Shown here one piece after another: positions 43,190-52,059 of a DNA stretch of 64,000 bases (positions are counted from its first letter, which is position 1; every line of letters begins with the position of its first letter). The notes below the pieces were generated by a model. The model was not told the origin of the DNA, did no database searches, and worked only from the letters and a program-made list of their open reading frames with translations. The position numbers and the translations under genes are program-made. This stretch comes from Haloechinothrix halophila YIM 93223 (lineage in GTDB: Bacteria > Actinomycetota > Actinomycetes > Mycobacteriales > Pseudonocardiaceae): contig NZ_KI632509.1 of NCBI RefSeq assembly GCF_000504245.1, positions 307,623-371,622 on the forward strand. The letters are read 5' to 3'.

Positions 43190-44440
43190 TTGTTCTTCTT
43201 CGTCATCGTTGTCCTCGTGCTGCTGCCCCTGGTGCACGTCTACCTGTGGCGGCGGCTCATCCGCGACACCCTGCCGCGCGGGACCGGACGCCGGGTCGCG
43301 ACGCTCGCGCTCGCGGCGATGGTCGTGCTGATGCTCACGGCGCTGATGTTCGCCACACGGGTCGACCCGGACATCGGGCAGTGGTTCGCCTGGCCCGGGT
43401 ATCTCTGGCTGGCGCTGTTTTTCTACCTGCTGTTGGCGCTGCTGGTGCTTGAGGTGCCCCGGCTCGCGCTGCGCCGGTGGGTGCGTGGCGGCCGTGACAC
43501 GTCAGATCGCTCAGATCGCGCGTCCTCCGGGGCTGCGTCAGAGCCTTCGGCGTCGTCCAGTGACGCCGAACCGGTCGCCACTGGCCCCGGCGCCGCTACC
43601 GCGCCCACCGTGGATCGACGTCGCGTGCTCGCGCGGAGTGGCGCGGCGATCGCCGGGCTCACGGCGGCGGGGCTGGTCGGGTACGGCACCACCGTCGCCC
43701 TCGGCCCGCCGAGCGTCACGCGCGTGCCGATCGCGCTGCGCAAGCTGGACCCGCGCGCCGCTGGCTGCCGGATCGCGCTCATCAGCGACATCCACCTCGG
43801 GCCGATCCTGGGACGTTCGTTCACCCAACGGATCGTCGACATGATCAACGACGAGGACGTCGACGCCGTCGGCATCGCGGGCGACCTCGTTGACGGCAGC
43901 GTCGAGCACCTCGCGGATGCCGCCGCGCCGCTCGCCGGGCTGCGCAGCACGCACGGGACGTTCTTTGTCACCGGCAACCACGAGTACTACTCCAACTACC
44001 AGGAATGGGTCGACTTCCTGCCCAGCCTCGGGATGAGGGTGCTGCGCAACGAGCGCGCCGAGATCACCCATAACGGTGGCACGTTCGATCTCGCGGGGAT
44101 CAACGACGCGACTGGCTACCAGTGGCAGGACCCCGGCGACGTCGGCGCGGCCATGGCTGGCAGAGACCCGGACCGGGCGGCGGTGCTGCTCGCGCACCAG
44201 CCGGTGGATCTCGAAGACGCCGTGGCGCACGACGTCGACCTGATGCTTGCCGGCCACACCCACGGCGGGCAGCTGACGCCGTTCGAGCTGCTGGTGACGT
44301 TGCAGCAGGGCGCTGTCGCGGGCATGTACCAGCGCGGCGGGACGAAGATGTACGTCACGCGCGGCGCTGGCTTCTGGGGTCCGCCGGTGCGCGTCGGCGC
44401 GCCGCCGGACATCACCATCGTGGAGCTGCGGGCGGGGTAG
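43190..44440 (+). CDS. Membrane-anchored metallophosphoesterase
   Basis: 416 aa from TTG 43190 (GGAAGG 8 nt upstream). Three or four N-terminal membrane segments (to about 90), a Pro/Ser/Ala linker, a Tat-like RRRVLARSGAAIAG and a calcineurin-like phosphoesterase domain with ISDIHLG, GDLVD, GNHEYY and GHTHGGQ. It likely acts outside the cytoplasm on phospholipid headgroups or nucleotides (YaeI-like). Confidence 0.9.
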   Translation: MFFFVIVVLVLLPLVHVYLWRRLIRDTLPRGTGRRVATLALAAMVVLMLTALMFATRVDPDIGQWFAWPGYLWLALFFYLLLALLVLEVPRLALRRWVRGGRDTSDRSDRASSGAASEPSASSSDAEPVATGPGAATAPTVDRRRVLARSGAAIAGLTAAGLVGYGTTVALGPPSVTRVPIALRKLDPRAAGCRIALISDIHLGPILGRSFTQRIVDMINDEDVDAVGIAGDLVDGSVEHLADAAAPLAGLRSTHGTFFVTGNHEYYSNYQEWVDFLPSLGMRVLRNERAEITHNGGTFDLAGINDATGYQWQDPGDVGAAMAGRDPDRAAVLLAHQPVDLEDAVAHDVDLMLAGHTHGGQLTPFELLVTLQQGAVAGMYQRGGTKMYVTRGAGFWGPPVRVGAPPDITIVELRAG

Positions 44441-44470
44441 CGCCGACGGGTACCACCCATTACCCGAGTG

Positions 44471-44518
44471 GATCTTGATGCCTTATGGCGACACATTTCG
44501 CCACAACGCCTGATGATC
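44471..44518. repeat. 48-bp palindromic element, copy 2
   Basis: GATCTTGATGC...TGGCGA, CACATT, TCGCCA...GATC: the same 48-bp layout as 2810-2857, with a perfect central TGGCGA-N6-TCGCCA but a diverged outer arm. It lies between the convergent metallophosphoesterase and pknG. Confidence 0.65.
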
Positions 44519-44583
44519 GCCGCGCGACGCGAAGGTGCAACTCGTGCGAAATAGGGTGCGACTCGCGGCGGCCGGGGCAGGGC

Positions 44584-46971
44584 CTACGTCAGCGTGCGGG
44601 GGCGGATGGCGTTGGCCTTGTCCACCAGGGCGATGCGTTGCTCCATGCTGGTGGACAGCCGGGCGAGGGCGCGATAGCAGCGCTCCAGCCCGAACCGGAC
44701 CTCGCGCTCCGTGAGCTGACAGCCGAGCACCCGCGCATCGCCGGAACGATTCCCACCGGAGTGCCGCACCCAGCCGTACGCCGCTTCCAACACCTCGGCG
44801 GCGAGCATCGCCCGGCGTTCGGCGTCGAGGGTGAGGCGTTCCAGCCGTTCGGAGGCGTCCACCAAGTCGTGTTCGGCCACCGCGATGGCATTCCGCGAGG
44901 ACGACGCGCCGATCCGCGTCTTCGTCTTGATCGCGGCGACCTGCGCCGCGGTGTGGTGCGTCGACGACAACGGGATCGATTCGAGCACCTGCACCGCACC
45001 GTCGCGCGCACCTTGCGCCAGATACACCCGCGCGAGCCCGAACGCGGCGCTGACGTATGTCCGGTCGGTGCGCCACACCATCTCGTAGTAGCGCGACGCC
45101 GAGAAGTAGTCGCCAACGGCCTCCGCGGTCATCGCGAGCCCGAGCTTGGGTGCCAGTTCCCCCGGTAGCTCGTCGTAGACGGCGTCGAACGCGGCGTGCG
45201 CCAGCTTGTACCGTCCACCAGCCAGTTCGATCAGGCCCCTGTACCACTCGAGCCGCCAGTCGTGCGGGTAGCCGGCCTTGACCGCGATGTACTGCGCGGC
45301 CTGCAGCTGCCGATTGGCCTCTGCCAGCTCGCCGAGCTCCACCCGCGCGCGAACCACCCGCAGCCGCACCTCGATCGAGTCGTGCGGCGCGCGGGCGAGC
45401 GCCTCGATCACCCCGCGCGGCTCCGACGCCGTCATGGACGCCAGCAGCGAGGCAGCCGGGTCGTCGGTGTCAACGAGCGGCACCGGCAGCGACGCGATCA
45501 CCTCGAGCGGGTCGGGCACAGGCACGCCGTCATCGCCGTCCGCGACGACGGCCTCGACACCGAAGGTGCGCGTCTCGGCGCCGAACATCGTCGACTCACC
45601 CGGCTGGGGAGCGCCGGTGCCGAGCGCCATGGTTTCGCGGAGCACGCCGGTGAGCTGGTCGGCCATCTCGGCGGCGGAGACGAACCGCCTGCCGGGGTCG
45701 GAGTGCGTCGCCCGCTTCAGCAGCCGGTAGTACGAGCCGAACAGCGAGAACAGCGGAACGTCCTCCGGCGGGGGCAGCGTCGTCTTGTACCTGGTCGAGT
45801 ACCCGGCGAACTCGAACGACAGCACCGCGAGCGTCCGGCCGACGGTGAACAGGTCCGACTGCACGCTCGGGCCCTCGGTGGCCAGTTCGGGTGCGCTGTA
45901 GCCGGACGTGAAGAACATCGGGCTGGTGTAGTCGTCCATCCGGCGGACAGCACCCATGTCGATGAGCTTGAGGTGCTCGTTCGTCTGGATGACGTTGTCC
46001 GGCTTGAGGTCGCAGTACAGCAGGCCCTTGCTGTGCAGGTAGCCGAGCGCTGGCAGGATCTCCAGCCCGTAGGCGAGCACCTGGCCGATCGGCAACCCCT
46101 CCGGCCTGCCGGTCGCCCTGTGGTGAGCGAGCGCGAGCTGCCGCAGCGACTGTCCGCCGACGTACTCCATCACGATGTAGCCGACGGTGGTGCCGGTCTT
46201 CGGATCGGGATGCTCGACGAAGTTGTAGATCTTGACGATGTTGGGGTGCTCGACCTCGGCGAGGAAGTTGGTCTCGTTGACGGCGGCCGCGATGGCGGTC
46301 TCGTCGCCGGTGTCGATCAGGCCCTTGAGCACCACCCAGCGGTCGGCGACCGCGTGGTCCTGCGCCAGGTAGATCCAGCCGAGCCCGCCGTAGGCGAGCG
46401 CGCCGAGCACCTCGTACTGGCCGCCGATGGTCTCGCCGGGCGACAGCCTCGGCGTGAACGAGAACGGCGTCCCGCACTGCTCGCAGGTGCCCTCGGTTGG
46501 GCCGGGCTCGCCCTCGCTTTTCCTGCCGACCTTCGCGCCGCAGTTGCCGCAGAACCGCTTGTTCTCCGCGACGACCGGATCGCGCATCACGGCGGACTCC
46601 GGATCGCGGTACGGCACCGGCGGCACGTCGACGATGCCAGCGCCGAGCCCGCCCCGGTGCGCCGGCCTCGCGCGAGAGGACGTCCTGCGCCCTGCGATGG
46701 AGCTGGACGCCGTGCCCCAGCCGGTGCCGGACACGGAGTCCGACCCGGTGCCAGACCGGGATCCGGACGACGATTCGGATGGCTCTGGCGGTTGGACGAC
46801 CCTGGTCTCCGGCGCCTCCTGCCGCAGTACGCTGGTCATCTCGGCGACATGGTCCTCGGGCACCTCCTCCTTGCGCTCCGGCGGTGTCCAGGCACTGGTG
46901 GCATCGACGCCGTTCTCGGCGCTGCCGGCCTCGGCGGCGGGGCGGTCAGCGGGACGGTCTGCGCTCGTCAT
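44584..46971 (-). CDS. pknG: Serine/threonine protein kinase PknG
   Basis: 795 aa. A disordered N-terminus, a rubredoxin-like domain (CGNCGAKVGR...CEQCGTPF, about 135-170), a kinase domain (GALAYGGLGWIYLAQD, VVLKGL with the Lys, CDLKPDNVI) and a C-terminal TPR region (about 500-750). PknG phosphorylates GarA-type FHA proteins and controls glutamate/2-oxoglutarate flux. ATG 46971 follows glnH by 9 nt, with its ribosome site overlapping the glnH stop; GTG 46980 is also possible. The pknG-glnH-glnX order is the conserved sensing operon. Confidence 0.95.
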   Translation of the reverse strand: MTSADRPADRPAAEAGSAENGVDATSAWTPPERKEEVPEDHVAEMTSVLRQEAPETRVVQPPEPSESSSGSRSGTGSDSVSGTGWGTASSSIAGRRTSSRARPAHRGGLGAGIVDVPPVPYRDPESAVMRDPVVAENKRFCGNCGAKVGRKSEGEPGPTEGTCEQCGTPFSFTPRLSPGETIGGQYEVLGALAYGGLGWIYLAQDHAVADRWVVLKGLIDTGDETAIAAAVNETNFLAEVEHPNIVKIYNFVEHPDPKTGTTVGYIVMEYVGGQSLRQLALAHHRATGRPEGLPIGQVLAYGLEILPALGYLHSKGLLYCDLKPDNVIQTNEHLKLIDMGAVRRMDDYTSPMFFTSGYSAPELATEGPSVQSDLFTVGRTLAVLSFEFAGYSTRYKTTLPPPEDVPLFSLFGSYYRLLKRATHSDPGRRFVSAAEMADQLTGVLRETMALGTGAPQPGESTMFGAETRTFGVEAVVADGDDGVPVPDPLEVIASLPVPLVDTDDPAASLLASMTASEPRGVIEALARAPHDSIEVRLRVVRARVELGELAEANRQLQAAQYIAVKAGYPHDWRLEWYRGLIELAGGRYKLAHAAFDAVYDELPGELAPKLGLAMTAEAVGDYFSASRYYEMVWRTDRTYVSAAFGLARVYLAQGARDGAVQVLESIPLSSTHHTAAQVAAIKTKTRIGASSSRNAIAVAEHDLVDASERLERLTLDAERRAMLAAEVLEAAYGWVRHSGGNRSGDARVLGCQLTEREVRFGLERCYRALARLSTSMEQRIALVDKANAIRPRTLT

Positions 46972-46980
46972 CTCCTGCAC

Positions 46981-47964
46981 CTACTTGTACGTCGGTTCCG
47001 GCGGCGTCCCCGGACCGAGCGCAGGCTCGATCCACCTGTCATACACAGCCTGCCACGTGTTCTTGCGCACCTGCTGCAACACCGCGTTGACGTAGCGAAC
47101 CAGGTCGGTGTCCTCCTTTGGGATGCCGACACCGTACGGCTCGTTGGTGAACTTCGGGCCGACCACGTGCGTCGTCGGGTCCTGCTGGGCCATGCCAGCC
47201 AGGATCGTGTCGTCCGTCGAGATGGCCTCGACCTGGCCCTGTTGCAGCAGCACGAGGCAGTCGGACCAGTTCTCCACCGCGACAGGGATCGGCTCGGAGT
47301 CGGCGGCCGCGATGTTGCGCAACGACGTCGAGCCTGTCGTCGCGCAGACCTTCTTGCCAGCGAGGTCAGCGAGCCCGCTGTAGCCGGAGCGCTTCGTGAC
47401 GAGCACTCGCTGACCAGCGACGAAGTACACGCTCGAGAACTCGATCTGCTCCCTGCGTTCGCAGTTGATCGTCATGGTGCGGACCACGACGTCCACCGTG
47501 CCGTCGCGCAGGACGTCGATGCGCTGCTGCGACGTGATCGCCTTGAACCGGACGCGGTCCGGGTCGCCGAACAGCGCCTTGGCTATCTCGCGGGCGATGG
47601 CGATGTCGAAGCCTTCGAGGTTACCGGTCGTCGGGTTGCGGAAGCCGAACAGAAAGGTGTTCTGATCGACGCCGACCCGCAGGATGCCGCGCTTCTTGAT
47701 CTCGGCCATGGTGGAGCCGGGCGGGGTGGCGAGACCGTTCTTGGGGCGCAGGCTCGCTGTCGGGTCGCCGCAGTCCTCGCTGACGCTGCCGACACTGTCG
47801 ATCTCCGGGGACACCTCGGCGTTGGCTGGTGTGGGCCGTTGCGCCTGAACGTGCGGCGCGAGGTTGGGCGGCTCGCCGGCCGACCCACACCCCGCGAGCA
47901 GCAGCGCACCCGCGAGCAGGGCCGCGAGTACCGCGGCAAGCCGTCCGCTGCCACGACTGCTCAT
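46981..47964 (-). CDS. glnH: GlnH, amino-acid-binding lipoprotein
   Basis: 327 aa. Lipobox LLAGC near residue 26, then a class 3 solute-binding fold (LRVGVDQNTFLFGFRNPTTG, EGFDIAIAREIAKALFG, VDVVVRTMTI). In mycobacteria GlnH binds Glu/Asp outside the membrane and signals through GlnX to PknG. ATG 47964 overlaps the glnX stop (ATGA). No permease genes are adjacent, supporting a sensing rather than an uptake role. Confidence 0.93.
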   Translation of the reverse strand: MSSRGSGRLAAVLAALLAGALLLAGCGSAGEPPNLAPHVQAQRPTPANAEVSPEIDSVGSVSEDCGDPTASLRPKNGLATPPGSTMAEIKKRGILRVGVDQNTFLFGFRNPTTGNLEGFDIAIAREIAKALFGDPDRVRFKAITSQQRIDVLRDGTVDVVVRTMTINCERREQIEFSSVYFVAGQRVLVTKRSGYSGLADLAGKKVCATTGSTSLRNIAAADSEPIPVAVENWSDCLVLLQQGQVEAISTDDTILAGMAQQDPTTHVVGPKFTNEPYGVGIPKEDTDLVRYVNAVLQQVRKNTWQAVYDRWIEPALGPGTPPEPTYK

Positions 47965-49352
47965 TGGTACTCCTTCAGCCGTTCCCTGATCCCGGCGCCG
48001 ACGCCGAGCGCAGCGACGACGCCCAGCACGATCCAGCCGGGCGCGAGCAGGGTCAACACGCGAGACGCGGTGGTGGTGTCGTCGAAGAACGACTGCCTTG
48101 CCTCCTCGATCGCCGCACGCAGGTGGTCGTCCAGCGCCACGAACGCGACCGCCGCACCATCCGGTTCGCTGCCGTCGACGGCGAGCCGGACAGCCTCGCC
48201 GTAGTCGCCAGCGTTGTCCAGTTCGCGTACCTCGGCGTGCGCGCGCAGCCACCGCGCCGCGCTCTCCCGCGCCAAGTCGACCTCGCTGGCGAGCGGGGTG
48301 CCGTCCGTGGCGTTCGCGGCGATCTCGGCGAGCCAGCCGCCGCTGCCATCGTCGCCTGCCATTTTGCCCGACAGCCGGACGAACTCCTCCTCGTACGCGC
48401 CACCATCGCCCCGAGCGACCAGCGTCAACGTCTCGTCCGTGCGTGACTTCAGCGCCGCGATCCGCGCCTGGACCAACAGGTCGACCTGCTCGGTGCCGTC
48501 GTCCTTACCCACCCCGACCAGCACACTCTGTACCGTCAGCGCCGCCACGCTCCACAGCACGCCGATGCCGATGGCGACCGTGGCCATCACGAGGCCGATG
48601 TTGAGCACGCGGTTGGTGCGCCGCTTGAGGTAGAGCTGGGTCGCGACCAGCGCGGTGAGCAGCGCGACCACGAACAGCACGGCGACAACGGGGAAACCAC
48701 CAGCGTCGTCCTGCTGCTCGGCGACTCGCTCGGTGTCGATCCGGTACAGCTCCTCCGCCGCGGGCAGGATCATCGACCGCATCAGCGCGGACGCCTCGCG
48801 TAGATAGGACGCGCCGACGGGGAAGCCCTGGCGGTTGTTGGCGCGGGCGGTCTCGACCAGCCCGGTGTAGACCGGGAGTTGCTGGCTGATGACGTCGATC
48901 TGCGCGGTCATGCGCCCGGTGGCAGCGGGGTCGGACGCCGCCTTGCTCAGCGAGGAGCCAGCCATCGCGATGTCGTTCTCGTAGCGCTGCCGCAGTTCCT
49001 CCGGCTCCCCACCGGTGGCGAGAAACGCGCTGGCAGCGGTGGCGTCGGCATCCGAAAGCGCGCGGTAGACCTGCTGCGCGGCCGCCGCGAGCGGTTCGCG
49101 ACGTTCGGTCAGCTCGGCCATGGTGTCGCTGCGGTCCCGCACCGCGAGCGACGCGGTGACCGTGGCGAGCGCGGTCAGCACGATGAGGCCGACCGCGATG
49201 ATGGTCAGCCTGCCCGGTGTCATCGCCGCCGAGCGGATCACCGAACGCAGGCCTCTGCCTGGCAGTGCGATCAGCGCGGCGAGCAAGGACCGGGCATCGT
49301 CTGGCTGCTGCGGCACGGCCTCAGACCGCGCACGATCAGCCGTGTCGCGCAC
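47961..49352 (-). CDS. glnX: GlnX-like four-helix membrane sensor
   Basis: 463 aa from GTG 49352 (AGGGGG upstream; a longer open frame is not conserved-looking). Membrane helices at about 50-70, 210-232, 247-270 and near the C-terminus (about 435-455) flank two extracytoplasmic helical bundles. It relays amino-acid binding from GlnH to PknG in mycobacteria. First gene of the glnX-glnH-pknG operon, separated from csoR by about 100 nt. Confidence 0.88.
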   Translation of the reverse strand: MRDTADRARSEAVPQQPDDARSLLAALIALPGRGLRSVIRSAAMTPGRLTIIAVGLIVLTALATVTASLAVRDRSDTMAELTERREPLAAAAQQVYRALSDADATAASAFLATGGEPEELRQRYENDIAMAGSSLSKAASDPAATGRMTAQIDVISQQLPVYTGLVETARANNRQGFPVGASYLREASALMRSMILPAAEELYRIDTERVAEQQDDAGGFPVVAVLFVVALLTALVATQLYLKRRTNRVLNIGLVMATVAIGIGVLWSVAALTVQSVLVGVGKDDGTEQVDLLVQARIAALKSRTDETLTLVARGDGGAYEEEFVRLSGKMAGDDGSGGWLAEIAANATDGTPLASEVDLARESAARWLRAHAEVRELDNAGDYGEAVRLAVDGSEPDGAAVAFVALDDHLRAAIEEARQSFFDDTTTASRVLTLLAPGWIVLGVVAALGVGAGIRERLKEYQ

Positions 49353-49452
49353 CGGCGGCCCCCTGTCGCTGCGAATGGTGCTTCGAGAGAAACTCGTGCT
49401 TCGCGACGAAACTAGCCGAACCGGGCATACCGGAGCTAGCTTGGGGTAGCCA

Positions 49453-49734
49453 TCAGGAACGGACGAGGCGGGCGATAGCCTCGCTGGCCTCCTTGACCTT
49501 GGCCTCGGCTTCGTCACCGCCGTCCGCGAGCGCCTCCGCGACGCAGTGCTGCAGGTGCTCATCGAGCAGGCCGAGCGAGACAGCTTGCAGGGCCTTGGTG
49601 ACAGCGGAGACCTGGGTGAGGACGTCGATGCAGTACTCGTCCTCGTCGATCATGCGCGCGATACCCCGAACCTGGCCCTCGATCCGGCGCAGGCGTTTGA
49701 GGTAGCGGTCCTTGTCGTGCGTGTATCCGCGCAT
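49453..49734 (-). CDS. csoR: CsoR-type copper-sensing repressor
   Basis: 93-aa DUF156 four-helix protein. Ligands Cys (EYCIDV), His (DEHLQ) and Cys (QHCVAE) give the C-H-C Cu(I) motif. RLRRIEGQVRGIARMIDEDE is the DNA-contact helix. ATG 49734. A pseudo-palindrome sits just upstream. No copper exporter is adjacent; the CopB-type ATPase is at 29442. Confidence 0.9.
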   Translation of the reverse strand: MRGYTHDKDRYLKRLRRIEGQVRGIARMIDEDEYCIDVLTQVSAVTKALQAVSLGLLDEHLQHCVAEALADGGDEAEAKVKEASEAIARLVRS

Positions 49735-49777
49735 CGATGCTCTCCGGTCTGTCGTCGCCGTGCTCGCACCGCCCATC

Positions 49778-49794
49778 ATACGGGGTAGGGGTAT
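49778..49794. promoter_or_regulatory. Candidate CsoR operator
   Basis: ATACGGGGTAGGGGTAT, 17 bp with ATAC/GTAT ends and G runs like CsoR/RcnR sites, about 45 nt upstream of csoR; it suggests autoregulation. Confidence 0.6.
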
Positions 49795-49816
49795 CTGTGC
49801 CCAGAGCTCGCTGGCA

Positions 49817-51343
49817 TTACTCCGTCGCCAACGCATCCTTGGCAGCGGGCATCGCGGCGTCCCTGCCGGTGGCGGTGAGGCCGATGCGGGTCCGGCGGTC
49901 AAGCAGGTCGTCGGCGTCGAGAGCACCCTCGTGCCGCACCGCGAACCGCAGTTCGGCACCGGTGACATCGATGCCGTCGGCGATCGGCTCGGTCAGCGCG
50001 GGGTCGTCCGCCTCGGCGAGCACGGTGGGTGCCTCGGTGCCGTAGCGACGGACCAGCCGCCTCGGCGCGGCCACCGACGCCAGCGCCTGCCGAGAGGCCG
50101 CGCCGACCAGCGGCAACCGCCTTGTGACGCACTCCCCCGCCGTCATCCCGCGCGCGGCGAGCCCGGTGTCCAGGGCGTCCTGCGCCATCCTTCGGTATGT
50201 CGTGAGCTTGCCACCGACCACGGTGACCAGACCGTCCGGTGCGGTGATCACGGCGTGCTTCCGGGAGACGTCCGCGGTGCGTCCGGCCCCTGTGTCCAGC
50301 AGTGGGCGCAACCCGGAATAGGTGCCGAGCAGATCGTCCCTGGTCAGCTGGGTTGTGAGCGCGCTGCTGATCGTGGTGAGTAGAAAGTCGATCTCGGCGT
50401 CGGACGCCGAGGGGACGTCGGGGACCTCACCGGGCGCTTCCTCGTCGGTGAGGCCGACATAGACCCGGTCGCCGGGCGCGGGCAGCGCGAACACGTACCG
50501 GTTGCGCTCACCGGGCACTGGCACGGTCAGGCCGGCGTTCAACCCACCGAAGCTGCGCTGGGAAAACACCAGGTGGGTGCCCCTGCTCGGCCGCAGCGTG
50601 ATGCCCTCGGCGACCTGGCCAGCCCAGACGCCCGCCGCGTTGATCACCAGGCGAGCATCGACCGAGCGCGTCGTGCCAGTGAGGGTGTCCCGCAGCACCG
50701 CACCGGACCCTGTGACCTGCTCGGCGGCGCAACGCGTAAGGATGCGCGCGCCGTGCGCGGCGGCGGTGCGGGCGATGGCGACGACGAGCCGCGCGTCGTC
50801 GGTGAGCTGCCCGTCCCAGAAGACGTAGCCGCCGCGTGCACCGCCGCCCTTGATGGTCGGCGCGAGGCGGCGCACCTCGGCGCTGGTCACCCAGCGCGAA
50901 CGCGGCAGTGTGTGACGAGAGGTGCCAGCCGTAAGACGCAGCAGGTCGCCCGCGAAGAACCCTGCCCGCACCATGGCGGCGTCGACGCCGTTCATGGCGG
51001 GCAGCAACGGGACGAGCTGCGGCATGGCGTGCACCAGGTGTGGCGCGGTGCGCTCCATCAGCACCCCGCGCTCGACAGCACTCTCGTGCGCGATGCCGAA
51101 CCCGCCGGACGCGAGGTAGCGCAGCCCGCCGTGCACCAGCTTGGAGCTCCAGCGGCTGGTGCCGAACGCGAGGTCGTGCTTCTCCGCGAGCACGACGGAC
51201 AGCCCGCGCGACGCGGCGTCCAGCGCGATTCCCGCGCCGGTGACGCCGCCACCGACGACGAGGACGTCGACGGGACCCGCGTCCAGTTCGGCCAGCTCGC
51301 GGGCGCGGCGCTCGGCGTTCAACGAGGCGTTCGGTGTGCTCAC
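49817..51343 (-). CDS. glpD: Glycerol-3-phosphate dehydrogenase (FAD)
   Basis: 508 aa. N-terminal FAD motif VLVVGGGVTGAGIALDAASR (about 29), TSRWSSKLVHGGLRYL, GARGGYVFWDGQLTDDARLV, and the C-terminal accessory domain. Oxidises glycerol-3-phosphate to DHAP at the membrane. GTG 51343 overlaps the TetR stop (GTGA). With the TetR, AGPS-like and kinase genes it forms the module seen as Rv2249c-Rv2252 in mycobacteria. Confidence 0.95.
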   Translation of the reverse strand: MSTPNASLNAERRARELAELDAGPVDVLVVGGGVTGAGIALDAASRGLSVVLAEKHDLAFGTSRWSSKLVHGGLRYLASGGFGIAHESAVERGVLMERTAPHLVHAMPQLVPLLPAMNGVDAAMVRAGFFAGDLLRLTAGTSRHTLPRSRWVTSAEVRRLAPTIKGGGARGGYVFWDGQLTDDARLVVAIARTAAAHGARILTRCAAEQVTGSGAVLRDTLTGTTRSVDARLVINAAGVWAGQVAEGITLRPSRGTHLVFSQRSFGGLNAGLTVPVPGERNRYVFALPAPGDRVYVGLTDEEAPGEVPDVPSASDAEIDFLLTTISSALTTQLTRDDLLGTYSGLRPLLDTGAGRTADVSRKHAVITAPDGLVTVVGGKLTTYRRMAQDALDTGLAARGMTAGECVTRRLPLVGAASRQALASVAAPRRLVRRYGTEAPTVLAEADDPALTEPIADGIDVTGAELRFAVRHEGALDADDLLDRRTRIGLTATGRDAAMPAAKDALATE

Positions 51344-51996
51344 GGTGCCAGGTACCTCTCAAGTAGCTCGTGCAGTTGGTCGTCGATGGCGTCCAGTTGT
51401 CCCGGCGCCTCCGCCATGGCGGGGCCGGTCAACGCGAAGGACCACGCGGTGAGCAACACCGACTCGGCGCGCGCGGCGACGTCGCCGTCTCGAATGGAGC
51501 CGTCCGCGATGCCCAGCCGGATGCCGTGCTCGATGAGTTCGAGTTGGCGAGTGGTGTTGGTGCCGCGTCGGTGCAGCAGGTATGGCAGGAGGAACTCGGG
51601 GTCGACCTCGATGATCTTGCGCAGCATCCGGTTGTCGCGGCTCGCCCGCACCAGCCGGACGACGCCGCCGACCAGCCGCTCCCGCGCGGTGCCGGATGTG
51701 ACGTCCAGTTCGGCATTGGCCAGCGTGGTCCACTCGCGGGTCATCAGCGTGGCGACGACCTCGCGCACATTGCGCCAGCGGCGGTAGAGCGTGGCGCGGG
51801 AGACGTCAGCCGCGCGGGCGATGTCGGCCATCGTCATCCTGCGCATACCGACGGCGAGCAGCAGCTCGTAGGCGGCGTCGAGGATGTGCTGCTCATCGAT
51901 GAGGTTGGGCGCCCTGCGCTCCTCGGCTTCCGGCGCCTGGACCGCCTCGGCGGCAGGCGTCTCGGTGACGCCTGTGTTGCGATGCTGCGACATCAT
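51340..51996 (-). CDS. TetR-family regulator
   Basis: 218 aa. HTH at about 48-75 (MADIARAADVSRATLYRRWR) after a low-complexity N-terminus. The ligand domain is typical TetR. ATG 51996 (or 51993) lies 7 nt after a -10, so translation may be leaderless. It is coupled to glpD downstream and divergent from the AGPS-like gene, so it probably controls both. Confidence 0.88.
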   Translation of the reverse strand: MMSQHRNTGVTETPAAEAVQAPEAEERRAPNLIDEQHILDAAYELLLAVGMRRMTMADIARAADVSRATLYRRWRNVREVVATLMTREWTTLANAELDVTSGTARERLVGGVVRLVRASRDNRMLRKIIEVDPEFLLPYLLHRRGTNTTRQLELIEHGIRLGIADGSIRDGDVAARAESVLLTAWSFALTGPAMAEAPGQLDAIDDQLHELLERYLAP

Positions 51997-52003
51997 ATGT
52001 AAA

Positions 52004-52009
52004 AGTGTA
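52004..52009 (-). promoter_or_regulatory. Extended -10 of the tetR-glpD transcript
   Basis: Minus strand TGATACACT; the hexamer TACACT ends 7 nt before the ATG, implying a leaderless mRNA. The surrounding AT-rich 51991-52020 stretch is the likely operator zone. Confidence 0.45.
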
Positions 52010-52059
52010 TCAGCAAATGTCGAGTGCTGTCCCCGAGCGACCCTTCCGATGAGGCGACC

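Noticed and set aside
45196..48204. Plus-strand 1002-codon ORF
   Set aside because: Antisense shadow of pknG and glnH; high GC keeps the opposite frame open. No domain and no ribosome site.
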